Below, one piece after another: positions 32,729 to 40,126 of a stretch of DNA of 59,406 nucleotides. Position 1 is the first letter of the stretch; every line of letters begins with the position of its first letter. The translations under genes were made by a program, and so were the position numbers. The stretch comes from Streptomyces huiliensis (lineage in GTDB: Bacteria > Actinomycetota > Actinomycetes > Streptomycetales > Streptomycetaceae): assembly GCF_020037025.1 (NCBI RefSeq), contig NZ_JAIQLH010000087.1, positions 1-59,406 on the forward strand. Direction: 5' to 3'. Under the pieces are notes generated by a model. That model was not told the origin of the DNA. It saw only the letters and a list, made by a program, of their open reading frames with translations, and searched no databases.

Positions 32729-32774
32729 GCACGCGGGGGTGCCCCCTCCGGGGAAGGGGCTGGGGTGAAGCCCA

Positions 32775-32793
32775 CGCGGGGCGAAGCCCCGCG
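32775..32793. terminator. Hairpin after azlD
   Basis: CGCGGGGC-GAA-GCCCCGCG, a perfect 8-bp stem with a 3-base loop, 13 bases downstream of the azlD stop on the minus strand. Confidence 0.6.
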
Positions 32794-32805
32794 ATCCACC
32801 CCGCC

Positions 32806-33123
32806 TCACCACCCCGCCCACCACGCCCCCACCCCCGCATACACCCCACACCCCACCACCACACTCACCAACAACGGCGCCCGCCAAGCCGCCGCACCCA
32901 CCACCCCAGCCGTACCCGCGACGACAGCAGGCGATGGCACCGCTACCTCACCCCCCGCCACAGCGGACACCGCCAGCACCAACAGCACAGCCAAAGGAAC
33001 CTGCCGCATCCACGCGGTGTCCGCGAAACGCCGGCCGAAGTGCGTCGCACCCGCGAGCCGCATGAGAAGCGTCCCGCCACCGGCGACGGCGGAGGCCAGC
33101 AGAGCGGCGGCGGCGGAACTCAC
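32806..33123 (-). CDS. azlD: AzlD-type branched-chain amino acid transport subunit
   Basis: 105 aa with about four transmembrane helices (AAAALLASAVAGGGTLLMRL, VPLAVLLVLAVSAVAGG, VVAGTAGVVGAAAW, PLLVSVVVGCGVYAGVGAWW). Size and position directly after azlC are diagnostic. GAGGTG before GTG 33123 and six bases of spacing show it is coupled to azlC. AzlCD complexes export branched-chain amino acids or analogues. Confidence 0.85.
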   Translation of the reverse strand: MSSAAAALLASAVAGGGTLLMRLAGATHFGRRFADTAWMRQVPLAVLLVLAVSAVAGGEVAVPSPAVVAGTAGVVGAAAWRAPLLVSVVVGCGVYAGVGAWWAGW

Positions 33124-33129
33124 ACCACC

Positions 33130-33867
33130 TCACCGCCCCCCGGTTCGTACGGACACCCGGAGCCGGTCCGCCACCGCTAAGAGCACCGTCATGACGACCA
33201 TCGCCGCCAGCTCGGCGAAGCTCCCCGCCGGACGGCAGCCGAGCACCACCGCGACCCCCGCGACCGGCACCCACACCCGCCCCCACCCGTCCACCCCGCG
33301 CAGCGCGTCCACCGCCAGGGCGACGAACAGCGCGGGCAGCGCGAAGGCGGTGGCGTCCTGGGGCACGACCGGGCCCAGCGCCGCCCCGACCGCCGTCCCG
33401 CCGACCCACGCCGTCCAGCAAGCGGCGTGTACGCCGTAGCGGAAGCCGGTGGGCCGGTCCGGCCGGCCCAGGTCCAGCGCGAACGACTCGTCGGTGAGGG
33501 TGTGCGCCAGCGCCAGCCGGCCCACCGGCCGCGCCCGGCGCAGCAGCGGCCCGGCCGCCAGACTCATCGGGATGTGCCGCAGGTTGACGACGAGCATGCC
33601 CGCCGCCACGAGCAGCGGATGCTGCCCGAACGCGAGCGCCTGCAGCCCGGCCATCTGCGCCGCGCCCGCGTAGACCCACCCGGACATCAGGACCGACAGC
33701 CAGAGCGGCAGGCCCGCGCGGGTGGCGATGGCGCCGAAGGCGGCGGCGACGGGCAGGTAGCCGACGGCGGCACCGAGCGCGTGCGCCGCGCCCTGGAGAA
33801 ACGGTCCGCCGCCGGACACCCGCGTGCCGCGGGCCGGGCGCAGGGGGATGGTCCGCTCGACGGGCAC
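33130..33867 (-). CDS. azlC: AzlC-type branched-chain amino acid exporter subunit
   Basis: 245 aa, about six to seven transmembrane helices. AzlC signatures are AAFGAIATRAGLPLWLSVLMSGWVYAG-type sequence near residue 40, the NLRHIPMSLAAGPLLRR loop, and HTLTDESFAL near residue 120. GTG 33867 is chosen since GGAGG lies five bases upstream. It forms an operon with azlD. Substrate within the branched-chain family is not determined by sequence. Confidence 0.88.
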   Translation of the reverse strand: MPVERTIPLRPARGTRVSGGGPFLQGAAHALGAAVGYLPVAAAFGAIATRAGLPLWLSVLMSGWVYAGAAQMAGLQALAFGQHPLLVAAGMLVVNLRHIPMSLAAGPLLRRARPVGRLALAHTLTDESFALDLGRPDRPTGFRYGVHAACWTAWVGGTAVGAALGPVVPQDATAFALPALFVALAVDALRGVDGWGRVWVPVAGVAVVLGCRPAGSFAELAAMVVMTVLLAVADRLRVSVRTGGR

Positions 33868-33986
33868 TGGGCCTCCAGGCGGGGAGGGGACGGCCGTCTC
33901 CCACCCTAGGCAGGCCGCACGACGCGCCGGACGGCCTTGCGCCGCACACCGCCCGTTCGGCCCAACGCCCGGCGGAGCGCCGTGGA

Positions 33987-34580
33987 TCACCCCGTGAGGA
34001 CGGCTTCCCGCACCGGGTCCCCCTCGTAGAACGCGCGGATCCGGGGCACGTCCGGGTCCACCATGGAGACGATGAGGACCCACATGCCGCTGCCGCGCGC
34101 CAGGGCCGTGTCGAAGGCGGTGCAGGAGTCGCGTACGGGGTCCTCGGGCCAGGCGATCCGGTGGGTGTGGTAGTTGCCGAAGAGGATCCACCCGTGCGCG
34201 TCGGCGTCCTCCTCGGCCCGCAGGACGTCGCCGGGGCGGGCCACCCAGCCGCGCTGTTCCTGGGGCGTCGCGGTGGGGCGGGCGTGCTCGCGGTAGATCT
34301 CGTCGACGGTGTCGGCGTAGGCGGGGTCGGTCCGGGCGCTGTGGGTCAGCGGGTAGACGGCGGACACGGCGAGGACACCGGGTTCCGGCCAGTCGCCGGC
34401 GAGCAGGCCGAACGCCCTGAGCTGCGGGGGCTCGCCGGGGAGATGGCGTCCGGTCACCTTCCGCCGGGCGTGTTCCACCAGCCGGTCGCGCGGTCCGGGC
34501 GGCAGGACGATGGTCCGCGCCGCGGCGACGTCCCAGGGGGACCACGGGGAAGGGCTGCTGCCGTGCGGGGTGACGGTCAT
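33987..34580 (-). CDS. Hypothetical protein with JAMM-like HTH motif
   Basis: 197 aa, soluble. The C-terminal half WILFGNYHTHRIAWPED followed by RDSCTAFD, then GMWVLIVSMVDPDVPRIRAFYEG, resembles the H-x-H...D arrangement and beta strands of JAB/MPN (JAMM) metalloproteins. The N-terminal half (LVEHARRKVTGRHLPGEP...LAVSAVYPLTH) could supply the first strand and glutamate. This is a visual resemblance only; the family is not one I can name. ATG 34580 starts directly before the conserved-looking region. Confidence 0.55.
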   Translation of the reverse strand: MTVTPHGSSPSPWSPWDVAAARTIVLPPGPRDRLVEHARRKVTGRHLPGEPPQLRAFGLLAGDWPEPGVLAVSAVYPLTHSARTDPAYADTVDEIYREHARPTATPQEQRGWVARPGDVLRAEEDADAHGWILFGNYHTHRIAWPEDPVRDSCTAFDTALARGSGMWVLIVSMVDPDVPRIRAFYEGDPVREAVLTG

Positions 34581-34725
34581 GAGGCGTCCGCCTGACGGGG
34601 GCTCGCACAGTCGTGTCGCCAAGAGGGTAGGCCGGTGGGGCCCGCCCGGGAAGTGGGCAGTGGCCGCCGCCCCGCGCATTCACGCCAACGTCACGGAACC
34701 CGGGACGGATCCCCGCGTTCCGGGT

Positions 34726-34743
34726 GGTCTACCCGGGTAGACC
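34726..34743. promoter_or_regulatory. 18-bp perfect palindrome upstream of the biosynthetic operon
   Basis: GGTCTACCCGGGTAGACC reads the same on both strands and ends 46 bp before the amidohydrolase start. GTAGA recurs directly after it (CGGGTAGAG). This is a strong candidate operator for a dimeric repressor (TetR- or GntR-sized site) controlling the four-gene operon. No regulator gene is adjacent. Confidence 0.65.
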
Positions 34744-34789
34744 GGGTAGAGAGCCCGGGGATCAGCGCAGAGACCCCTGGAGTGGTGCC

Positions 34790-35974
34790 ATGACCGCACG
34801 CCCTGATCATCCTGTGCTCGACGCCGACTGCCACATCGTGCTCCCCGACTCCGACGTCTGGTGGCGGGACAGCCTTCCGGAGAAGTACGCGCCGTGGATG
34901 CCCCGGTACGAGAACGACGTGCTCGTGGCCGAGGGCCGCGTCATCGAGACACCGTCGCCCACCTTCCACGGCCGCCCCACCCAGGCGGCCTGGTTCGGCA
35001 GCACCCAGGGGGCCACCTACACGCCCGGCAGCTGGGCGCTGGAGGACCCCGCGGTGGTGGAGGTGCTGAGCGCGCTCAAACGCGGCGGGCTCGACCCCCG
35101 CGACCGCATCGCCGCGATGGACCACGAGGGCATCGACAAGGCGTTCGTGTTCCCGTCCAAGGTCCTCGGCCTGCTGCCCGCGCTGCGCAGCGCGGCCTTC
35201 GCCGCCGCCCTCGCCGCGGCGTACAACGACTACGCGGTCTCCTACTGCGCCGCCGCCCCCGAGCGGCTGGTGCCGGTGGCCGTGCTGCCGCAGCACGACG
35301 CGGTGCTCGCCGTCGAGGAGGCGCGGCGGGTGCGCGCCAAGGGCGTGCGGTCCGTCATCCTGCGGCCCAACACGGTCGCCGGGACGAACATCGACGACGA
35401 GGTCTACGACGTGCTGTGGGAGGAGTGCGAGCGGCACGGCACGGCGGTGGCGTTCCACGAGGGGTTCGGGGTCGCGAAGATCCCGCGGATCGGCACCGAG
35501 CGCACCCACGACACGATGCAGGGCCATCTGGTCAGTCACACGTTCGAGCACATGACGGCGGTGATGCTGCTGATCACCGGCGGGGTGCTGGAGCGCTTCC
35601 CCGGCCTGCGGTTCGCCTTCATGGAGAGCGGCGCGGGCTGGGCGCCGTTCTGGCTGCACCGGATGGACGACCACGTGCTGCAGTTCGCCAAGGACCGGCC
35701 CGCGCTGCCGGAGCCGCCGAGCGCGTACTTCAAGCGCCAGTGCTACCTGGGCATCGAGCCGGAGGACCCGCTGCTGCCGATGCTGATCGACCAGGGGCTG
35801 GAGGACAATCTGCTGTTCGCCAGCGACTTCCCGCACTTCGACGCCACGTTCCCGGGGGCGGTCACCGGGCTGACCGACCGCAAGGACGTCGGCGAGGAGC
35901 AGAAGCGCAAGATCCTGTACGAGAACGCCCGCCGCTTCTACGGCCCCGCGGCCGAGGACCCGGCGGTCCCGTGA
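34790..35974 (+). CDS. Amidohydrolase family 2 (TIM-barrel) protein
   Basis: 394 aa. The metal-site residues of amidohydrolase_2 proteins are present: DADCHI at the N terminus (in place of the usual D-x-H-x-H), VAFHEGFG near residue 225, a His in LVSHTFEHM, and the C-terminal ASDFPHFD near 345. Relatives include decarboxylases of the ACMSD/gamma-resorcylate type and hydrolases, so either decarboxylation or hydrolysis is possible. GGAG lies before ATG 34790. It is the first gene of a tight operon: its stop overlaps the next start by four bases (GTGA). Confidence 0.85.
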   Translation: MTARPDHPVLDADCHIVLPDSDVWWRDSLPEKYAPWMPRYENDVLVAEGRVIETPSPTFHGRPTQAAWFGSTQGATYTPGSWALEDPAVVEVLSALKRGGLDPRDRIAAMDHEGIDKAFVFPSKVLGLLPALRSAAFAAALAAAYNDYAVSYCAAAPERLVPVAVLPQHDAVLAVEEARRVRAKGVRSVILRPNTVAGTNIDDEVYDVLWEECERHGTAVAFHEGFGVAKIPRIGTERTHDTMQGHLVSHTFEHMTAVMLLITGGVLERFPGLRFAFMESGAGWAPFWLHRMDDHVLQFAKDRPALPEPPSAYFKRQCYLGIEPEDPLLPMLIDQGLEDNLLFASDFPHFDATFPGAVTGLTDRKDVGEEQKRKILYENARRFYGPAAEDPAVP

Positions 35975-36723
35975 GCGGCGACCCGACGGAGACGGCCGCG
36001 GTCACGTCCGGCCTGGACCCGCGCGTCGCCTCGGTCCTCCGCGCCCTGGAGGAGCGGTCGGCCAAGGAGCGGGCGGAGATGGAGGTGCTGCGCGCGGTCG
36101 GCGCGCTGCGCGAGCGGGCGGCCGCGTTCATGCTGGACGTCGGCCCGGAGAGCGGCCTGTTCCTGAACACCCTGGTGCGGTCCGCCCGGGCGCGGACCGT
36201 GCTGGAGGTCGGCGGGTCGGTGGGCTACTCGACGCTCTGGCTCGCCGAGGCGGTCCAGGCGACCGGCGGCCGGGTGTACTCCATCGAGCCGGTCGACGGG
36301 AAGCGGGCCGAGCAGCGGGCCAACCTGCGGGCGGCCGGGCTGGCGGACGTCGTCGAGCTGACGGCGTGCGAGGCGCCCGAGCTGGTACCCGCCCTGCCCG
36401 CGCCGCTCGACCTGGTGCTGCTTGACCACTGGAAGGAGCTGTACGTGCGCGACTTCGAGGCGTGCTGGCCGGCCGTGGCGCCGGGCGGTCTGGTCGTGGC
36501 CGACAACATCCTGACCCCGCGGAAGAACGCGGTGGCGATCGCAGCGTACCGGCGGCACCTCGCCGGGCTCTCCGACGCCCGGAGTCAAGTGATGGCCGTC
36601 GGCGCCGGCCTGGAGGTCACCGTCAAGTGTGATGACCGGGTCATCGACGAGCGTTCCTCCGCCACCGCACCTAGCGTGTCCTCCGTCACCCCCGCCCCAC
36701 TCGACGGAGGCCCGCCCAGATGA
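35971..36723 (+). CDS. Class I O-methyltransferase-like protein
   Basis: 250 aa. SAM-binding motif I is VLEVGGSVGYSTLWLAEA near residue 72, the acidic motif VYSIEPVDGKR follows, and DLVLLDHWKELYVRDFEACW with APGGLVVADNI is typical of the COMT/CCoAOMT-like family (COG4122). Starts in a GTGA overlap with the amidohydrolase and ends in an ATGA overlap with the ligase, so all three are coupled. The substrate is likely a hydroxylated or carboxylated small molecule made by the same operon. Confidence 0.85.
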   Translation: MSGDPTETAAVTSGLDPRVASVLRALEERSAKERAEMEVLRAVGALRERAAAFMLDVGPESGLFLNTLVRSARARTVLEVGGSVGYSTLWLAEAVQATGGRVYSIEPVDGKRAEQRANLRAAGLADVVELTACEAPELVPALPAPLDLVLLDHWKELYVRDFEACWPAVAPGGLVVADNILTPRKNAVAIAAYRRHLAGLSDARSQVMAVGAGLEVTVKCDDRVIDERSSATAPSVSSVTPAPLDGGPPR

Positions 36724-38102
36724 AGATCGGCATCGAGTCGGAACTGCCCGTGGTCGACCGGAACGGCTTCGCCGCCGGGCACGAGGCCGTCCGGTCCGTG
36801 TTCCGGCGCCTGGCCGCACGGGACGGGTTCCGCCCGTACGCCGACACGCCGGGCGGGGAGCCGGTGGGCGTCCGGGCGGCGCTCCCCGGCGGCACGCTCG
36901 ACATCGGCACCGACTACGGGTTCTGCACGATCGAGGTGGCCCTGCCGCCGGAGGAGGACTTCGCCCGGGCCAAGGCCGCGTGGCACGCCTGCCTGGACGA
37001 CGTGCTGCTGCCGGCGCTCGCCGCGGAGGGGCTGTCGGCGCTGGCCCACGGCTGCCAGCCGCGGACGGAGACGCTCGGCGCCCCCTGGCTCGCCGCCAAG
37101 GCCCACTACCGCCTCTGGCTGGACCGCGCCGAGAGGTACCCGGGCCACTACGCGGCCGACGCGTGGCCCGGCTTCGCGGCCGTCCAGTTCAACGTCGACG
37201 TCCCCCTGGACGCGGCCGTCACCGCCTGCGACACGCTGATCAAGCTCACCCCGCTCGTCTTCGCCTGGGGCTCCAACGACGCCGTCTTCGGCGGGGCCGT
37301 CCAGCCGTGGCACTCCCTCCGACTCCGCGGCTACACCGAACTCTCCGCGTCCAACCCGTTCTTCGCCGACCGGCTGCTCCTCCCCCACCACCTCTACCGC
37401 GACCTGTCCGACTACGTGCGGGAGGCGTGGGCGCGCCCGGTCTTCCAGGTCGAGCGGGACGGGGAGGTCCACAGTCCGGTCGACCAGGGGCTGACCACGG
37501 CCGGGTTCGCCGCCGCGGGCCGGGCGGACTTCGTGGGCCGGGACGGGGCGAAGCGGACGCTGCGCTGCACGACCGCGGACCTGGCGACCGGGCTCCTCTA
37601 CTACTGGCCGGCCGTCCGGATCCGGGTGCGGCCGGACACGTCCCTGGACGTGCCGGACGTCGTCGCCGCGGTGGCCGCCGGGCGGGCCGAGGAGATCCTG
37701 GCGGACGGCGGGCGCGGCTGCTTCGTCGAGATCCGGCACCTGCCGACGATGGGGCGCGCCGAGACGTTCGCCTGGCTCGCGATGCTCCTCGGCTGGCTGG
37801 GCGACCTGGACGGCTGCCGCGCCCTGACCGAGGAGTGGACGCTCGACGACGTCCGGACGGCCACGGAGGACGTCCTGACGCGGGGCTGGTCGGCCCGGCT
37901 GCGCGGCCGGCCGCTCCCCGAGTGGGGGGCGGCGGCGTTCGAGCTGGCCGAAGCCTCGCTGCGGCGCCGCCCGGTGGCGCCGGTGGACGAACTGGCGCCG
38001 CTGGCCCGCCGGTTGGCTGAGCGCACCAGCCCGTCGTCCGACACCGTCGCCTGTCTGGAGCGGGACGGTATCGAGACGCTGGTCGACCGGCTGAGGATGT
38101 GA
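36720..38102 (+). CDS. Glutamate-cysteine ligase-like (GCS2-type) carboxylate-amine ligase
   Basis: 460 aa. The features KIGIESELPVVDRNG at the start, DIGTDYGFCTIEVALPP near residue 60-77 and AAVQFNVDVPLDAAV near 155 follow the GshA/EgtA/YbdK-like fold, in which E-x-E and the V-Q-x-N strand bind ATP and metal. Such enzymes form an amide between a carboxylate (often glutamate gamma-carboxyl) and an amine. It begins in the ATGA overlap and is followed by the SerC-like gene after four bases. It could make a gamma-glutamyl or other amide intermediate; which one cannot be told. Confidence 0.78.
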   Translation: MKIGIESELPVVDRNGFAAGHEAVRSVFRRLAARDGFRPYADTPGGEPVGVRAALPGGTLDIGTDYGFCTIEVALPPEEDFARAKAAWHACLDDVLLPALAAEGLSALAHGCQPRTETLGAPWLAAKAHYRLWLDRAERYPGHYAADAWPGFAAVQFNVDVPLDAAVTACDTLIKLTPLVFAWGSNDAVFGGAVQPWHSLRLRGYTELSASNPFFADRLLLPHHLYRDLSDYVREAWARPVFQVERDGEVHSPVDQGLTTAGFAAAGRADFVGRDGAKRTLRCTTADLATGLLYYWPAVRIRVRPDTSLDVPDVVAAVAAGRAEEILADGGRGCFVEIRHLPTMGRAETFAWLAMLLGWLGDLDGCRALTEEWTLDDVRTATEDVLTRGWSARLRGRPLPEWGAAAFELAEASLRRRPVAPVDELAPLARRLAERTSPSSDTVACLERDGIETLVDRLRM

Positions 38103-38106
38103 CGCG

Positions 38107-39255
38107 ATGGCCGGGGGCGGCGGCAGGGCGAACGGGCCGGAGGGGTCGGAACGGTCAGGGGGATCGGAGAAGTACGGGTACAACTTCTGCGCCGGCCCGG
38201 CGACCCTGCCCCGGTCCGTGATGCGCCGCGTCCGCGAGGAGTTCGCGGCCCACGCGGACGACGGCACCTCGGTCATCGAGATCAGCCACAAGAGCCCCCG
38301 GTTCACCGCGCTGCTGGACTCGGTGGTGGCCCGGCTCCGGAAGCTGTGCGGGATACCGGACGGTTACCACGTGCTGTTCGTGCACGGCGGGGCGCGGATG
38401 CAGTGCTCCGCCGTGCCCCTCAACCTCATCTCACGCTCCCCCGGCCGCACCTCGGGCTACGTCGAGACGGGCCTCTTCGCCCGGCAGGCCCGGGCGGAGG
38501 GCGCCCGCTACGGCACGGCCGCCGTGGTCGCCGGCAGCGCGGACACCGGCTTCGACCGGATACCGGACGTCCGCCCGGAGGACTGCCCGCCGGACGCCGC
38601 GTACATCCACCTGACCAGCAACAACACGGCGTACGGGACGCGGTGGCACACCTTCCCGCGCGGCCTCCCCGGCCCGCTGGTGGCCGACGCCACGTCCGAC
38701 GTCCTCTCCCGGCGGCTGGACTTCTCCCGCTTCGGCGTCGTCTACGCGGGCTTCCAGAAGAACCTCGGCCCGTCGAGCGTGGCGCTCGTCGTCGTCCGCG
38801 ACGACCTGCTCGGCCACGCCCTGCCCGGGACGCCGCTGCTGCTCGACTACGCGGTGTACGCCGCGAGCCGGTCGCTGCACAACACGCCCAACACCTTCGC
38901 GCTGTTCGTCCTCTCCCTCTACCTGGACTGGATCGACGAGCAGGGCGGCCTGGACGCCGTCGAGCGCGTCAACCGCGCCAAGGCGGACGTCCTCTACGAG
39001 GAGCTGGACCGGTCGTCGTTCTACCGCCCGACCGCGCACCCCGACCACCGGTCCATCACCAACATCACCTTCCTGCTGCCGGACGCCGAGGCGACCGCGG
39101 ACTTCCTGCGCCACGCGGAGGCGGAGGGGCTCCGGGGGCTCGCCGGCCACCGCAGCGTGGGCGGGATCCGCGCCTCGGTCTACAACGGGATGCCGCCCGC
39201 CGGCGTCCGGGCGCTGGCCGGCTTCCTCCGCGAGTACGAGCGCACCCGCGGCTGA
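38107..39255 (+). CDS. SerC-like phosphoserine aminotransferase paralogue
   Basis: 382 aa, class V PLP enzyme. NFCAGPATLPRSVMRRVREEF, VIEISHKSPRF, HVLFVHGGARMQCSAVPLNL, VADATSDVLSRRLD and the PLP-lysine segment YAGFQKNLGPSS near residue 215 are the SerC landmarks, and SLHNTPNTFAL follows as expected. SerC makes phosphoserine from 3-phosphohydroxypyruvate. Location as the last gene of a tight operon with ligase and methyltransferase suggests a pathway-dedicated copy acting on a related 2- or 3-oxo acid. The stop lies within the first unit of a 15-bp tandem repeat. Confidence 0.85.
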   Translation: MAGGGGRANGPEGSERSGGSEKYGYNFCAGPATLPRSVMRRVREEFAAHADDGTSVIEISHKSPRFTALLDSVVARLRKLCGIPDGYHVLFVHGGARMQCSAVPLNLISRSPGRTSGYVETGLFARQARAEGARYGTAAVVAGSADTGFDRIPDVRPEDCPPDAAYIHLTSNNTAYGTRWHTFPRGLPGPLVADATSDVLSRRLDFSRFGVVYAGFQKNLGPSSVALVVVRDDLLGHALPGTPLLLDYAVYAASRSLHNTPNTFALFVLSLYLDWIDEQGGLDAVERVNRAKADVLYEELDRSSFYRPTAHPDHRSITNITFLLPDAEATADFLRHAEAEGLRGLAGHRSVGGIRASVYNGMPPAGVRALAGFLREYERTRG

Positions 39256-39326
39256 GCGTCATGCGGCCGAGCATCACGCGGCTGGGCGTCATACAGCTGA
39301 ACGTCACACGGCTGAGCATCACGCGG
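39252..39326. repeat. Tandem repeat, 5 x 15 bp, spanning two stop codons
   Basis: Units CTGAGCGTCATGCGG, CCGAGCATCACGCGG, CTGGGCGTCATACAG, CTGAACGTCACACGG and CTGAGCATCACGCGG fill the whole space between two convergent genes. The TGA of the SerC-like gene is in unit 1 and the TGA of the methyltransferase (minus strand) in unit 5. Confidence 0.92.
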
Positions 39327-40110
39327 CGGGCCGGACGGCGGTGAAGGCGTAGCGGCCCAGGCTGTAGAAGAACCGCCCGGCACGCGCCAGTTCGCGCTGC
39401 TCGTCGGCCCAGGCGCGGGTGGTGTCGGGGTCGGCCTCGGGGTGCCCGGCGAGGAACGCCTCGACGAACCCGAGCTGCCAGTGGCTGTAGAGGCCGGGGT
39501 GGCAGTCGCGGTTGACGAACGTCAGGGTGGTCAGCCGCTCCTCCCGCAGCCCGGCCCCCTCCAGCAGCGGGCCCAGCCGCTCGGGTAGCCGGGGGTCGGC
39601 CACGTGGTCGTCCCACAGCCGCAGCACGTGCCGCATCCGCGCGCGGTCGCGGGAGTGCCAGACCAGCGAGTCCCAGTCGGTGTCCAGGACCACCGCCCGG
39701 CCGCCGGGACGCAGGACGCGCGCGAACTCGGCGAGGGCGCGTTCGACGTCCTCGACGTACTCCAGCACCTGCGACGAGACCACCGCGTCGAACGAGGCGT
39801 CGGGGAATGGCAGTTCCTCGCAGCGCCCCTGCTCCAGGCCGACGCGCCCGTCCCCGGCGCACCGCCGCCGGGCCAGGTCCAGCATCGACGCGCTGACGTC
39901 GACGCCGCGGACGGCACCGTCCGGCCCGACCTCGGGGGCCATCTCCTCCAGCAGGTAGCCGGGCCCGCAGCCGGCGTCGAGGACCCGTTCCCCGGGCCGG
40001 AGGGCGAGCAGCGAGCGCAGGTGGGCGCGCTGGCCGGTGAGTTCGGGGGTGTGCGCCTCGGCGTCGGCCTCGGTGGCGCGCTCGCCGTCGAAGCGCAGGT
40101 AGCCGGTCAT
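39319..40110 (-). CDS. Class I SAM-dependent methyltransferase (UbiE/MenG-like)
   Basis: 263 aa. Motif I RVLDAGCGPGYLLEEM near residue 42, acidic GVDVSASMLDLARRR, LPFPDASFDAVVSSQVLEYV (motif II) and ARVLRPGGRAVVLDTDWDS (motif III) are all intact. A helical cap follows. GGAGG is six bases before ATG 40110, and the lyase gene ends 16 bases upstream, so the two form an operon. Likely a dedicated tailoring enzyme of the pathway encoded here; acceptor unknown. Confidence 0.88.
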   Translation of the reverse strand: MTGYLRFDGERATEADAEAHTPELTGQRAHLRSLLALRPGERVLDAGCGPGYLLEEMAPEVGPDGAVRGVDVSASMLDLARRRCAGDGRVGLEQGRCEELPFPDASFDAVVSSQVLEYVEDVERALAEFARVLRPGGRAVVLDTDWDSLVWHSRDRARMRHVLRLWDDHVADPRLPERLGPLLEGAGLREERLTTLTFVNRDCHPGLYSHWQLGFVEAFLAGHPEADPDTTRAWADEQRELARAGRFFYSLGRYAFTAVRPAA

Positions 40111-40126
40111 ACGGGCCTCCGGGTCG

